Part shown: positions 18,573 through 26,157 of the stretch, piece by piece
How the letters are laid out: each line of letters opens with the position of its first letter
How positions within the stretch are numbered: position 1 is the first letter of the stretch
Source of the DNA: a virus
Virus record (IMG/VR): IMGVR_UViG_3300037247_000112
Coordinates: 1 to 44,620 of that record
DNA: 44,620 nucleotides
Direction: 5' to 3' (one strand)
The notes under the pieces: model-generated
Database searches by the model: none
Seen by the model: only the letters and a program-made list of their open reading frames with translations
What the model was told of the DNA's origin: nothing
Program-made: the position numbers and the translations under genes

Positions 18573-19141
18573 TGCCATTCTTAAGTTTTATTAGAGGTAC
18601 AAAAGCAGCATTTACTATAGACAAAACACTAATAGCTAATATACAGAAGTTGGAGAATTTAGGAGGGAGAGTAACATCCGGGGGACTTGTTGAATTAATT
18701 AATAGGTCTAGTGTAAAGCTATCTACTACGCAGAGGAGTACTCTAGCTACGGAGCTAATAGCAGCAGGAGGCGCTGAGGCAGAAGGGATAGCACACCACT
18801 TAGCTAGATTTGAGAAGTTAACTAAACTAGGCAAGACTAAAGGCGCTGCCCAAAGGTTGCAGTTTATAGATGAAGCAATACACAGAGCCATCCTAAGCCC
18901 TCTAGCTGATGATTTCTTTGATGCATCTATAAAGAAGGAGGGTATAAAGTTTCTAGATAAGAGCACTTCTCCTCCGGGATTTGATGCTGCTGTGCCACCA
19001 CTGGAACCTCCATTAATAAATGTACAAAGATTTTTAGATAAACGTAAGTTTGATTTTAAATCTGCTAAAAAAGTCCCTATTAAAAGCGTTGAAGGTAATG
19101 TGATTACTGTAGACTTCACCACATTGACAAAGTTAGAATAG
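18572..19141 (+). CDS. Unknown 189-residue protein ending the late operon
   Basis: The gene overlaps the lysozyme stop by 1 nt and ends before the convergent terminator. The product is mainly helical and basic, with a Pro-rich segment (STSPPGFDAAVPPLEPPL) near residues 132-150 and a beta-like tail. It may be a minor virion component, given its operon, but I do not recognise it. Confidence 0.7.
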   Translation: MPFLSFIRGTKAAFTIDKTLIANIQKLENLGGRVTSGGLVELINRSSVKLSTTQRSTLATELIAAGGAEAEGIAHHLARFEKLTKLGKTKGAAQRLQFIDEAIHRAILSPLADDFFDASIKKEGIKFLDKSTSPPGFDAAVPPLEPPLINVQRFLDKRKFDFKSAKKVPIKSVEGNVITVDFTTLTKLE

Positions 19142-19142
19142 T

Positions 19143-19229
19143 ATGAGATATAGTAATTGTTTGTTCACTGCCTTAGTAGTAAGGTGGAGAGTAGGAGGAG
19201 TATTGTGCCATAAGAAAGGCACCTCATGA
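19143..19229 (+). CDS. Possible 28-residue peptide at the end of the late operon
   Basis: ATG 19143 follows the previous stop by 1 nt, so translation could be coupled. The 28-residue product has two Cys and a hydrophobic middle (CLFTALVVRWRVGGVLC). Its TGA lies in the centre of the terminator palindrome. It is short and lacks a separate ribosome site, so it may be chance. Confidence 0.3.
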   Translation: MRYSNCLFTALVVRWRVGGVLCHKKGTS

Positions 19230-19237
19230 GGTGCCTT
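19216..19237. terminator. Bidirectional terminator between convergent operons (perfect 22-bp palindrome)
   Basis: AAGGCACCTCA followed by TGAGGTGCCTT is a perfect 22-bp palindrome. Flanking CCATAAG and TCTATGG extend the dyad to about 19208-19246. Short T-rich runs follow on both strands. It lies where the rightward late operon and the leftward early operon meet. Confidence 0.8.
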
Positions 19238-19248
19238 GTTCTATGGTA

Positions 19249-19314
19249 CTATAAGCTAAATCCGTTAGCAATACCACCGCCAGCTCCATGCATATAACTC
19301 TTTTCCTCTCCCAT
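19249..19314 (-). CDS. Possible 21-residue Gly-rich peptide, last leftward gene
   Basis: AGGAGAATAGT precedes the ATG at 19314, a good ribosome site for so short a frame. The peptide begins MGEEKSYMHGAGGG and ends FSL. Its place as the final leftward gene and its clear ribosome site support expression; its function is unknown. Confidence 0.45.
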   Translation of the reverse strand: MGEEKSYMHGAGGGIANGFSL

Positions 19315-19335
19315 ACTATTCTCCTATTAAAGATT

Positions 19336-19533
19336 CTATTGTAACACAGTATTGCTCTCAGGAGTAGGGTAGCAATCATCAACCATGCTTAGCATAGTAG
19401 CTGTGTCTGCTATGTCCAACTCCCCTTGTAGTATTAGGTAGTGTGCAAACTCAGTAGCACCTTGCAGCTTTAACTCTTCTTCCATCTTACCCCTGTTACA
19501 GGTAGTGCCGCAGCACTGCTCTTTACAGGCCAT
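19336..19533 (-). CDS. Unknown 65-residue protein with N-terminal Cys cluster
   Basis: The start chosen is ATG 19533, 1 nt after the upstream lipoprotein stop; a longer frame to 19590 would overlap that gene by 56 nt. The N-terminus MACKEQCCGTTC has four cysteines in ten residues, possibly a metal site, followed by a helical acidic body. No family is recognised. Confidence 0.65.
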   Translation of the reverse strand: MACKEQCCGTTCNRGKMEEELKLQGATEFAHYLILQGELDIADTATMLSMVDDCYPTPESNTVLQ

Positions 19534-19534
19534 A

Positions 19535-19900
19535 TTATGTCGCCTGTGCTGTACTACAACTGAGTAGATTATATAATGCTCTTGCTGCATCTATCCTAGC
19601 AGCTTTAAAGGAGCCAAACCTAGGAGCATTAGCTGTGCCGTATGTATCTAACGTGTCAGTATAGTACCCCCTAGTGTATATTATAAGAGGATGTGTATTA
19701 TACTGCCCTACTCTATCTAAATGCACCTTCAACTCTTCAGGAGAAAGGCCATGTGCCTTACCTAGTACAAAGCAGTTAGCCGCTGTCTTGGCATTGTTTA
19801 GTAGTCTATCTTCGTAGTAGGAGCCTTGTGCCTCATCACAGCTAGCTAGTGCTGCTAGTACAAGCAATGCCCCTGCCATTTGTATTCCTATTCTCTTCAT
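19535..19900 (-). CDS. Small lipoprotein with lipobox signal peptide
   Basis: The 121-residue product has a basic start (MKR), a hydrophobic core (MAGALLVLAALA) and the lipobox L-A-S-C with Cys21, so it should be lipidated and exported to the periplasm or outer membrane. The mature part is helical with Tyr-rich stretches and further Cys residues at about 43 and 115. It is an early gene, overlapping the GroES start by 4 nt. Early phage lipoproteins often block superinfection (as T5 Llp does), so exclusion is a reasonable guess; no homology is claimed. Confidence 0.75.
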   Translation of the reverse strand: MKRIGIQMAGALLVLAALASCDEAQGSYYEDRLLNNAKTAANCFVLGKAHGLSPEELKVHLDRVGQYNTHPLIIYTRGYYTDTLDTYGTANAPRFGSFKAARIDAARALYNLLSCSTAQAT

Positions 19901-20202
19901 GTAACCTCCTTAACAATTGCAATGATAGCCTGTTCCACTATCAATAATACTTTCTTCCCCTCTAACCTGTCTTCTATTGTATTCTGCACATCTCCGTAGA
20001 TAACTACATCCCCTATGGACACATCAATAGGGATGCGCCCGCTAGGCATGTTACGTCCCTCTCCCACTGCTAACACTTTACCATGGTTAAACTTAAACGT
20101 AGCATCTCCTGTTAGTACTATGCCACCAGCTGATGTACTCTCTACATCTATAGGCTCTACTAACACTCTATCATTCAATGGGATAATAGTCTTAATCATC
20201 AT
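19897..20202 (-). CDS. GroES-family co-chaperonin
   Basis: This 101-residue protein matches GroES from end to end. It has the opening strand PLNDRVLVEPID, the mobile loop STSAGGIVLTGDAT whose Ile-Val-Leu contacts GroEL, the segment GKVLAVGEGR, a DVSIGDVVIYGD strand (where cellular GroES has VKVGDxVxF) and the closing IVEQAIIAIVKE. It is expected to form a heptameric lid on host GroEL and adapt it for phage proteins, as T4 gp31 does for its capsid. A phage copy in the early block suggests that some virion or replication protein has special folding needs. The start is ATG 20202 after AGAGGA. Confidence 0.9.
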   Translation of the reverse strand: MMIKTIIPLNDRVLVEPIDVESTSAGGIVLTGDATFKFNHGKVLAVGEGRNMPSGRIPIDVSIGDVVIYGDVQNTIEDRLEGKKVLLIVEQAIIAIVKEVT

Positions 20203-20368
20203 CTAATTCCTCTGGCACCATGCCCAATAAACATACTAAACTATAGGGAATAAATAATATTAACACTGCAACGGTGTCCCATCCTCCCATAGGCAGTATC
20301 TCCCATGCAGCCTCTAGCATGTCGCTCCAATTACTAGTGTACTCATCTACTGTTCTAACAAATTTCAT
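20192..20368 (-). CDS. 58-residue single-pass membrane protein
   Basis: ATG 20368 overlaps the upstream HNH stop as ATGA, and the end overlaps the GroES start by 11 nt. Residues 32-50 (TVAVLILFIPYSLVCLLGM) are one transmembrane segment; the N-terminal part is amphipathic with Trp residues and the C-terminus is acidic (PEELDDD). Function is unknown. Confidence 0.75.
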   Translation of the reverse strand: MKFVRTVDEYTSNWSDMLEAAWEILPMGGWDTVAVLILFIPYSLVCLLGMVPEELDDD

Positions 20369-21036
20369 AGCTTCTCCTGTAAGTATTGTTTGTATGCAGC
20401 TCTACGCTGCTTGGCATTGGTTGCCTTTAAATTTAGTAACTCTACTAGTCTATGTTGTTCACCTATAGGCAGCTTGGTAAAGGCTATCACTTCCTTCTCA
20501 AGCTTAGACTCTTCGAAGCTTATCCCCATACGCTCAGCATAGCTGATGATACGATGGCACTCCTTGCACACAATACGTATACTATCAAAGTTAATGTGCA
20601 TAAGCTTGTGCATCCATGCCTCGAAGTCTTCCCATCCCTTGAAGCTCCCAGCTGCATCTATGTGGTCTACTTCACACTCAGTTTGCTTAAACTCCTGCTT
20701 ACAATGCTCACACTGACAGCCCCACACAAGCCCTGTTGGATTATTAGCAATCTTCCTACCCAATGGTACACGCTTACGATGTTGCTGCATGTACGCCACC
20801 TTAACGGGGTGCCTAGCCCATGCCCTTCTCATCTGTCCTCTCATCCATGCAAAGAACGCAGCCTTAGTTTTCCACACTGTGGGGCATTGCTGCCACGGCT
20901 CAAGTGAAGAGATAGCCTTAGCCGTCTCTATTGTGAGCAGTTGCGTGGCTGTTGCCTCATCAATTGCCTTAGGTAGTGCAGCTACTATCTTAGCGATAAT
21001 GACTGCCTTGCTCAGCTTCGTACTAGCCCTACTCAT
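20365..21036 (-). CDS. HNH endonuclease (free-standing)
   Basis: The 223-residue product starts at ATG 21036, 8 nt inside the previous gene; a longer start at 21069 would overlap more. The C-terminal half holds an HNH nuclease with a zinc ribbon: WGCQCEHCKQEF, then the catalytic ECEVDHID, then RIVCKECHRI with the second Cys pair. The N-terminal half is helical and may bind DNA. It could be a homing endonuclease acting on related phages or a packaging/recombination nuclease. It is not inside another gene, so its role is open. Confidence 0.85.
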   Translation of the reverse strand: MSRASTKLSKAVIIAKIVAALPKAIDEATATQLLTIETAKAISSLEPWQQCPTVWKTKAAFFAWMRGQMRRAWARHPVKVAYMQQHRKRVPLGRKIANNPTGLVWGCQCEHCKQEFKQTECEVDHIDAAGSFKGWEDFEAWMHKLMHINFDSIRIVCKECHRIISYAERMGISFEESKLEKEVIAFTKLPIGEQHRLVELLNLKATNAKQRRAAYKQYLQEKL

Positions 21037-21226
21037 AAACCACCTGCCACTTACCTTGTGTCTTACCACCCCATCCGCTAATCTTTAAACCATATGCGAC
21101 AGCCTCTTCCATACTGTACACATAAGCTGCCCCCTTACGCATAGTAAAGCCCTGCGCATAAGCCTTGTAATAGCCCAACATCCTAGTTTTAAATATATAC
21201 CCCTTAACTTTTCTATTGGTAGGCAT
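21029..21226 (-). CDS. Unknown 65-residue basic protein
   Basis: The frame overlaps both neighbours by a few bases, as is usual in this operon, with GGGAG upstream of ATG 21226. The product is rich in Lys, Tyr and Gly with a likely beta-alpha-beta pattern (GYIFKTRMLGYYKAYAQGF, then EEAVAYGLKISGW). No family is recognised. Confidence 0.7.
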   Translation of the reverse strand: MPTNRKVKGYIFKTRMLGYYKAYAQGFTMRKGAAYVYSMEEAVAYGLKISGWGGKTQGKWQVVYE

Positions 21227-21917
21227 CCACTATCTCCCACACCTCTGCTAACACCTCATCATGCTGCTGTGCTATAGCCTCGTCAATAGCTCCACAAGGC
21301 TGTGCATCTGTTGGCTCTATTAGGCTACGGATAGCTTTAAGTGCATGTAATCTCTCTGCTGCTGCCTTAATGTGAGGCTCACAGATGGTGCTTGCAACTG
21401 CTACAGTGGTAGTTTCCACCACGCCACTAATGCTAGTAGCCCTACAAGTATCACTGCTCCCTTCAGAGCTGCCATCTCTAGTTGCCTCATCAGGCTCTCG
21501 TAGTCCAAGCTCAATTTCTTTTGCAATGATTGCTTGTTCTCTCTCTTCAAGGGACTTCTCCTTAGCTAACGCCTCTGCTGTCGCCTTCTTTGCAGCAATC
21601 TCTTTCTTATTTTCGATAGCCTTAATCTCACTATCAAATTTGTTAAAGAGAGTATCAAGCCTTGATATAATTTCCTTAGCTTCTGCATCTATTTGTTTTC
21701 CTTTGGCTAGCACAGGAGCTTTAGTCTCCTTGCGTAAGTCTTCTAAGTTACTACGTGCATCACGTATCTCTTTACGACAATCCTTAGCTGACTTCATTCC
21801 TGTAGGGGTGGTGCAGTCTATTACAATTGTCTCATACTTAGTTTCAAATGCTACAAGCTCTGCTGTAGCTGCTTTGTACACTGTTAGTTTTCTAGCTGCA
21901 GGTTTACGTGTTGCCAT
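21213..21917 (-). CDS. Coiled-coil phage protein, recombination/SSB-associated type
   Basis: The 234-residue product has an N-terminal domain of a kind seen in many phages near recombination or single-strand-binding genes. It runs from a short strand KYETIVIDCTTPTGMKSAKD into a long Lys/Glu/Ala coiled coil (about 45-140), then a Ser/Thr-rich linker and a helical tail. Its molecular role is not established; DUF1351-like proteins are the nearest family I can name, with low certainty. Confidence 0.7.
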   Translation of the reverse strand: MATRKPAARKLTVYKAATAELVAFETKYETIVIDCTTPTGMKSAKDCRKEIRDARSNLEDLRKETKAPVLAKGKQIDAEAKEIISRLDTLFNKFDSEIKAIENKKEIAAKKATAEALAKEKSLEEREQAIIAKEIELGLREPDEATRDGSSEGSSDTCRATSISGVVETTTVAVASTICEPHIKAAAERLHALKAIRSLIEPTDAQPCGAIDEAIAQQHDEVLAEVWEIVDAYQ

Positions 21918-22033
21918 TAGGAATCCCTCTCAATACGTTCAAGTCGTTTTTGCTTGTTACCTTTACGGTTACGCAGTTCCTCGTCACTAGGTGTATCTAT
22001 CTCAAACTGTAGTAAGTCTTGTACTAGTTGCAT
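21917..22033 (-). CDS. 38-residue charged peptide
   Basis: ATG 22033 coincides with the end of the upstream gene, and its TAA overlaps the next ATG (TAATG), so it is locked into the operon. The peptide has an acidic N-terminal half (MQLVQDLLQFEIDTPSDEEL) and a very basic C-terminal half (RNRKGNKQKRLERIER). Function is unknown. Confidence 0.65.
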   Translation of the reverse strand: MQLVQDLLQFEIDTPSDEELRNRKGNKQKRLERIERDS

Positions 22034-22215
22034 TATAACTTCCTCTTAGCTTGACACTGCTTATGCTTTTCTGCTCCGGCTAGCTGTTTAATCAGCAGCC
22101 CCAATGCATGTACATCCGTAGCTATATGCCGCGCTGTGGGCATGTAACCCTCCCTTGCGTGGTCTGTATATACTATATAACCATTTACCACTTCTTCAAT
22201 GTGTAATTTAATCAC
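22033..22215 (-). CDS. Unknown 60-residue protein, GTG start
   Basis: A longer frame reaches 22284 but overlaps the upstream gene. GTG 22215 is preferred because GGAGG lies just upstream and GTGA overlaps the preceding stop. The product has two short strands (VIKLHIEEVVNGYIVYTD) and a helix with a Lys/Gln-rich end. Function is unknown. Confidence 0.65.
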   Translation of the reverse strand: MIKLHIEEVVNGYIVYTDHAREGYMPTARHIATDVHALGLLIKQLAGAEKHKQCQAKRKL

Positions 22216-22418
22216 AGCTTCCTCCACTCTCGCTTCTCTGCCTTGGTTACTAGCTCTACTGCATGTAGTGCTATCTTGACACACTCAGGGCATGTCAATA
22301 TGCCATCAGTAACAGCACCCCCTAATATCTTGCCATCTACTAGCTCACCACATAGGCTGCTGTCTGCCTTACCTCTAAGATGAGTAGTACCATCTACATC
22401 GGTTAATACTTTAGCCAT
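22212..22418 (-). CDS. Unknown 68-residue protein with a CxxC pair
   Basis: The ATG overlaps the PhoH stop by 1 nt (TAATG). The product has a Cys at about 23 and a CPEC pair at about 43-46, possibly a small zinc knuckle, and a basic helical end (KAEKREWRKL). No family is recognised. Confidence 0.65.
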   Translation of the reverse strand: MAKVLTDVDGTTHLRGKADSSLCGELVDGKILGGAVTDGILTCPECVKIALHAVELVTKAEKREWRKL

Positions 22419-23098
22419 TACCTGTTGTCCTCTTGTTCAAATGCTTTAACGAATAGCTTACATATGTCACTACGTACTACATCATCACTATTGAATTCAT
22501 GTAGCTCTACAGGTAGTTTATACTTATCTGCCAATGCTATTAGCCATTCCAATCCATTGGCCTTAGTGTCCCGCTGGCTGTTATCTCCCATTAGTACAAG
22601 GCGTGTGTGCCTGCCTATACGTGTAACAATAGCCATAAGCTCGTGCTTAGTGAGCTGCTGTGCCTCATCTATCAACACCACTGCATTATCAAATGAACGT
22701 CCACGTATAGTTTCAATAGGCTGAAACTGTATCACCCCTGTCCTTAATGCATAAGCATAAAACCCTGCACCAAGATGTGATTGTAGTACATCAGTGACAG
22801 GCAATAACCATGGTGCCATCTTCTCTTCTACTGTGCCGGGGAATGCCCCTAGACTCTTACCTGTTGCTACATTAGCACGACTAATAACTATACGCCCTAT
22901 CCTCTTATTAGCTAAGTCTTGTGCTGCTACGGAGGCAGCTAAGTAAGTCTTACCTGTACCTGCACTGCCTGTTGCTATATTTAACGTGCTATTCTGTAGA
23001 GCATGTAGATAGTCACGCTGCTTAGTATTCCAAGGTTTGATAGCTACGTTAGGTCTACTCTTTTCTTCTGTTACTTCATTACGCTGCTTACGTTTCAT
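22418..23098 (-). CDS. PhoH-like P-loop ATPase
   Basis: The 226-residue product uses ATG 23098 after AGGAGGAAG; a longer frame to 23140 overlaps the nuclease gene more and is less likely. Walker A is GSAGTGKT (44-51) and Walker B is VVLIDEAQQL. Between them is the PhoH pattern ISRANVATGKSLGAFPGT, close to the usual R.....G..LG.LPG. Cellular PhoH relatives are linked to RNA metabolism and phosphate stress, and some are RNA helicases. It is a common early gene of marine phages, and its phage role is unsettled. A 13-residue basic Lys/Arg N-terminal patch may bind nucleic acid. Confidence 0.9.
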   Translation of the reverse strand: MKRKQRNEVTEEKSRPNVAIKPWNTKQRDYLHALQNSTLNIATGSAGTGKTYLAASVAAQDLANKRIGRIVISRANVATGKSLGAFPGTVEEKMAPWLLPVTDVLQSHLGAGFYAYALRTGVIQFQPIETIRGRSFDNAVVLIDEAQQLTKHELMAIVTRIGRHTRLVLMGDNSQRDTKANGLEWLIALADKYKLPVELHEFNSDDVVRSDICKLFVKAFEQEDNR

Positions 23099-24134
23099 CT
23101 TCCTCTTCCTCCTCAGGTAAGAACTGCTCCACTGTACCATTAGGGTAGGTAATCCATTGGCTCAGTAAGTGCTCAGTGTGGGGCATATACTGGTCGTCAG
23201 GAGTACGTAACATGTACAGTAAGTTTGCATTCTCTCTAAACATACTAAGTGCACTGCCTGTCAGGAGTCGGGGCTTATCAAGGAACTCCTCTGTACCTGC
23301 CCACCATGGCACATACTTAAACTCTTCAGCCCCATACTTAATAACATACTGGTCATATACTATCTGGCACATCATGCCTATGTTATCCCCCGCAGGCTCT
23401 AATAACTTATGTGCCTTAGCCTTGCCTACACCGGGACACTGCTTGGTTCCCTTCAGTCCTTTGATGTTATCAGCTGCATCTCCCATTAGCATCTGGTGAT
23501 AGAAGTTATACCAGCCTTCAGCTTCTTCTATAACATACACACCCTCATCCTTCTTGTTAGGATTGACATGTTTACCTCGCTGCTGTGCTAAGTCCTTGTC
23601 TACAGTGGACAGCACGTACTCCCACCCGGGGCGTGTACTGCCCTTATGCAATGCCATACAGGCAGCATCATCTGCCTCCCACTTACTAAACATCATTGCA
23701 CCATGTACGTCTCTGTAGTACTCACGGATAGCATCATAATGTACAGGCTTAGTCATGCCATCTCTGTTACCCTTGTACTTCTGAATGGTAGCTAAGTGAT
23801 GTCTGAAACAATCACCCCCCTTTGTGAGTAGTAGAATTGTACGCTTACAACCTGTGTACTCTAGTATATTAGCTACAAAAGCTTTAGCTGATGCTAAGGC
23901 ATGGCTAATAGGTGCCACCTCTACTGTGTAGTCGTAGTCAAGCAGCTTCATAGGGTCACACTTCTTCTGCCACTTGTTAAGCTCAATCTTCTTATTGCCC
24001 TGCCATACTATCTTACCTGCTGCATCAGTGAGGTAGTGTGTCTTAGTCTCAGTCATAAAGCCAATGGCATAAACACTACTATCTGCATCATTAACTAACA
24101 CTCTCTCTTTCTTAGTTAAGCTTTTGCGTGGCAT
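23088..24134 (-). CDS. 5'-3' exonuclease / flap endonuclease (FEN, PIN-like)
   Basis: The 348-residue product has the FEN metal and DNA-binding motifs in order: an N-terminal Asp motif (VLVNDADSSVY), the arch region with YKGNRDGM, EADDAACM, STVDKDL, LMGDAADNIKG, and the helix-3-turn-helix CPGVGKAKAHKLL. It probably removes RNA primers and trims flaps, and could resect ends for recombination. It ends in an unusually acidic tail (EEEEEDE). I prefer ATG 24134 because GGAG lies 6 nt upstream; ATG 24146 is the alternative. It overlaps PhoH by 11 nt. Confidence 0.9.
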   Translation of the reverse strand: MPRKSLTKKERVLVNDADSSVYAIGFMTETKTHYLTDAAGKIVWQGNKKIELNKWQKKCDPMKLLDYDYTVEVAPISHALASAKAFVANILEYTGCKRTILLLTKGGDCFRHHLATIQKYKGNRDGMTKPVHYDAIREYYRDVHGAMMFSKWEADDAACMALHKGSTRPGWEYVLSTVDKDLAQQRGKHVNPNKKDEGVYVIEEAEGWYNFYHQMLMGDAADNIKGLKGTKQCPGVGKAKAHKLLEPAGDNIGMMCQIVYDQYVIKYGAEEFKYVPWWAGTEEFLDKPRLLTGSALSMFRENANLLYMLRTPDDQYMPHTEHLLSQWITYPNGTVEQFLPEEEEEDET

Positions 24135-24453
24135 CATCTGCTCCATAATAGTCAGAAAAGTTTATGATATTATTCTCATGGCCTGTTAAGGCTAGGAACA
24201 CAGCCTTCTCTACGAGGTAAGGATTGCTAGCTTTTGGTGATATTCCCTTAGCCATCAACCATCCCATGAACATGCTACTATAGGCACAATCTCCTATCTG
24301 ACTCCACATAGCAAGGGTATCATTAACACTGAGGTAAGTTATCTCAGGCTCTCCCTCCGTATCATATGTCAGGCAACATGCTAGTTGTGGGGCTACTGCT
24401 TCTACAAATTCTAATATGTATACTGCTAGTTCTTTAACTGTTAGTTTTTCCAT
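24112..24453 (-). CDS. Unknown 113-residue helical protein
   Basis: The product begins with a helix (KLTVKELAVYILEFVEAVAPQL) and includes the stretch TLAMWSQIGDCAYSSMFMGWLM, which is hydrophobic but not clearly membrane-spanning. It lies between SSB and the FEN nuclease, so a replication accessory role is possible. I do not recognise the family. Confidence 0.65.
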   Translation of the reverse strand: MEKLTVKELAVYILEFVEAVAPQLACCLTYDTEGEPEITYLSVNDTLAMWSQIGDCAYSSMFMGWLMAKGISPKASNPYLVEKAVFLALTGHENNIINFSDYYGADDATQKLN

Positions 24454-24504
24454 GTGTACCCTCCTAATGGGGGAGCATTCCCCCTCATTTAGTTAGTTGT
24501 TGTG

Positions 24505-25182
24505 CTACTGAGGAATATCATCATCGTAGTCAGCGTTACTACTACGACCTCTGCTAGCTTTCTTTGGAGCACCGTGCACTTGCTCCTCATACTGGTCGTA
24601 CAAACGTACAGCTTCTTCATCACATAAGGCAATATAAGCATCAAGCTTGTCAGCTTTTTTAGTAGGCAGGGACACTAACTCATTACTAACAGCGGAGCTA
24701 ATTAAAGCTATAGCGGTGTTCATGCATGCCTGTCTACGTATCATGTTATCTTTCTTCTGCCAATCATCCTTGCTCATCTTAGTATCATCAGCCGCAGGCT
24801 TAGCTCTTACTGAGGGCTTACTGCTTCTGCTATTACTTCTGCTAGGCTTGGCGCGTGAGGAGCTGCCACCTGTGCTACTGCTACGACTACTGCTACGAGA
24901 AGTAGACCCCCTACTATTCCCCCTACTACTGGTGCTAGAACTACCACCCCCGCCTTCACTAAGAATATTAACCGTGTTAGTATCCACATTGGCATAATCT
25001 CCGTTGTATGATATATCAAACTCTATCTCATCTCCTTCTTGGAACTCTGGCTCATTAAATCCATGACCAAACCACTCATCCTCTCCGCCATTTATCTCTA
25101 AGCATACGTTGTAGATTGTGCCACCATTTCTGGTAGGCTTCTCTGTAATCTTTGCTACTATCCCTTCTACTCTATCACTCAT
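24505..25182 (-). CDS. Single-stranded DNA-binding protein with Ser/Arg-rich linker and SSB-type acidic tip
   Basis: The 225-residue product has an N-terminal OB-like beta domain (about 1-75; EGIVAKITEKP, then NVCLEINGGEDEWFGHGF, then DEIEFDIS). Next comes a low-complexity Ser/Arg/Gly tract (about 78-135) and a conserved phage-SSB helical segment (KKDNMIRRQACMNTAIALI onward). It ends ADYDDDIPQ, close to the DDDIPF tip by which bacterial SSBs recruit partners, but with Gln in place of the final Phe. It would coat ssDNA during replication next to the nuclease, polymerase and helicase genes. An adjacent alternative frame across the Ser/Arg tract is a compositional shadow. Confidence 0.78.
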   Translation of the reverse strand: MSDRVEGIVAKITEKPTRNGGTIYNVCLEINGGEDEWFGHGFNEPEFQEGDEIEFDISYNGDYANVDTNTVNILSEGGGGSSSTSSRGNSRGSTSRSSSRSSSTGGSSSRAKPSRSNSRSSKPSVRAKPAADDTKMSKDDWQKKDNMIRRQACMNTAIALISSAVSNELVSLPTKKADKLDAYIALCDEEAVRLYDQYEEQVHGAPKKASRGRSSNADYDDDIPQ

Positions 25183-25194
25183 ATTGTTCCGCCT

Positions 25195-25380
25195 TTAAAT
25201 TGTTTTGCTATCATCACAGTCTTCATAATCTACCTCAATATGCACTATCCCACGTTCCTCACAGATGATACTCTCTAGAGCTACCGCTGCTTGGTCTACT
25301 GCGCTAGTGCTATGTCCTGCCATCTTTATATTACGCAAGACAGTGCCATTCTTATTGGTTACTATACGTACATATGCCAT
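25195..25380 (-). CDS. Unknown 61-residue protein
   Basis: This small alpha/beta protein (MAYVRIVTNKNGTVLRNIKM, then a helix, then a VHIEVDYEDCDD strand) is packed between the beta-protein gene upstream and SSB. Its start overlaps neither neighbour. The family is not recognised. Confidence 0.6.
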   Translation of the reverse strand: MAYVRIVTNKNGTVLRNIKMAGHSTSAVDQAAVALESIICEERGIVHIEVDYEDCDDSKTI

Positions 25381-25382
25381 GC

Positions 25383-25637
25383 CTACTCCTCTACCACCTC
25401 ATACTCTTCGTTAAACATAACACAGGCAGCACCTGCTGAAAAGTAGAAATAAAATACATCACGGTACTCTGTAATATCTGCACCACTAGTATCTATAACA
25501 GCCCCCTCTGCCTCTAAACTACTAACACGTACATCAGCACCATAAGCCTCGTCAGTTGCGTCTAACACTGCATCATAGTTAAACTTAGAGAAGTCACTGT
25601 CCGTATTAAAGCTACCCTTTATTAATTTAATCTTCAT
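25383..25637 (-). CDS. Small beta protein, paralogue family B member 1
   Basis: The 84-residue product begins KIKLIKGSFN and ends EEYEVVEE. Its layout matches the shorter proteins at 29852, 32159 and 34064: a K-x-K-x-L start, a D/N-A-T segment near residue 25, a DIxxxxL-A-G motif and an E-x-E-V-x-E end. These look like copies of one small SH3-like beta fold. Function is unknown. Confidence 0.6.
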   Translation of the reverse strand: MKIKLIKGSFNTDSDFSKFNYDAVLDATDEAYGADVRVSSLEAEGAVIDTSGADITEYRDVFYFYFSAGAACVMFNEEYEVVEE

Positions 25638-25860
25638 TGGTTATGTCCTCAAATTCACTGTTATCTCTGCCTAGTACAAATAAGTACTGCTTACAAGGAA
25701 ACTTACCCTTCACACCACATGCCTTAGCTAGGCTAGTACCTCGGATGAACACACCACCTGTACCACTAGCTACACCTTTGAACTTGGTGCCTATAGGTAT
25801 CAGTTGTACATCATTGTACCTGCTACACCTGTTGTACACTACTGCCATTCGTTTACCCAT
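25627..25860 (-). CDS. Unknown 77-residue basic protein
   Basis: The product overlaps the next gene by 11 nt. It has a beta-rich body (IPIGTKFKGVASGTGGVFIRGT) with Cys at 12, 48 and 56 and a basic middle (VKGKFPCKQYLF). No recognised family. Confidence 0.6.
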   Translation of the reverse strand: MGKRMAVVYNRCSRYNDVQLIPIGTKFKGVASGTGGVFIRGTSLAKACGVKGKFPCKQYLFVLGRDNSEFEDITNED

Positions 25861-25868
25861 TAGTCCTC

Positions 25869-26156
25869 CTAATCAGTATGCACAATACCCGTGTATATAT
25901 CACCGTCCTTAGAGAAGTCTCTACCGCCAAAGCAGAGATTACCTCCAGCAGCTACAAGTGCTGCTTGTGTAGCTGTTAATAATTTAGCCTTAGTCGTTAG
26001 TGCCATCAGGGTATACCTAAAGTGTGCATATCCTGAAGTAACTTTAATTGTATAATCTGTTCCTTTAACTAAACCAAACGCCTTTAATTCCTGCATATTC
26101 TCTCTCGCTTTATCTTGCTCACTTTCAGTAAACGCCCAAGGACTATGTATAGTCAT
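25869..26156 (-). CDS. Unknown 95-residue protein
   Basis: The product has a helix (TESEQDKARENMQELKAFG), a beta hairpin (DYTIKVTSGYAHFRYTLMAL) and a helix rich in Thr, Ala and Lys. It starts after GGAGG, which overlaps the end of the upstream gene. No recognised family. Confidence 0.6.
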   Translation of the reverse strand: MTIHSPWAFTESEQDKARENMQELKAFGLVKGTDYTIKVTSGYAHFRYTLMALTTKAKLLTATQAALVAAGGNLCFGGRDFSKDGDIYTGIVHTD

Positions 26157-26157
26157 G

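Noticed and set aside
24647-24997. Leucine-rich rightward frame opposite SSB
   Set aside because: It is the complement of the Ser/Arg tract and has no ribosome site.
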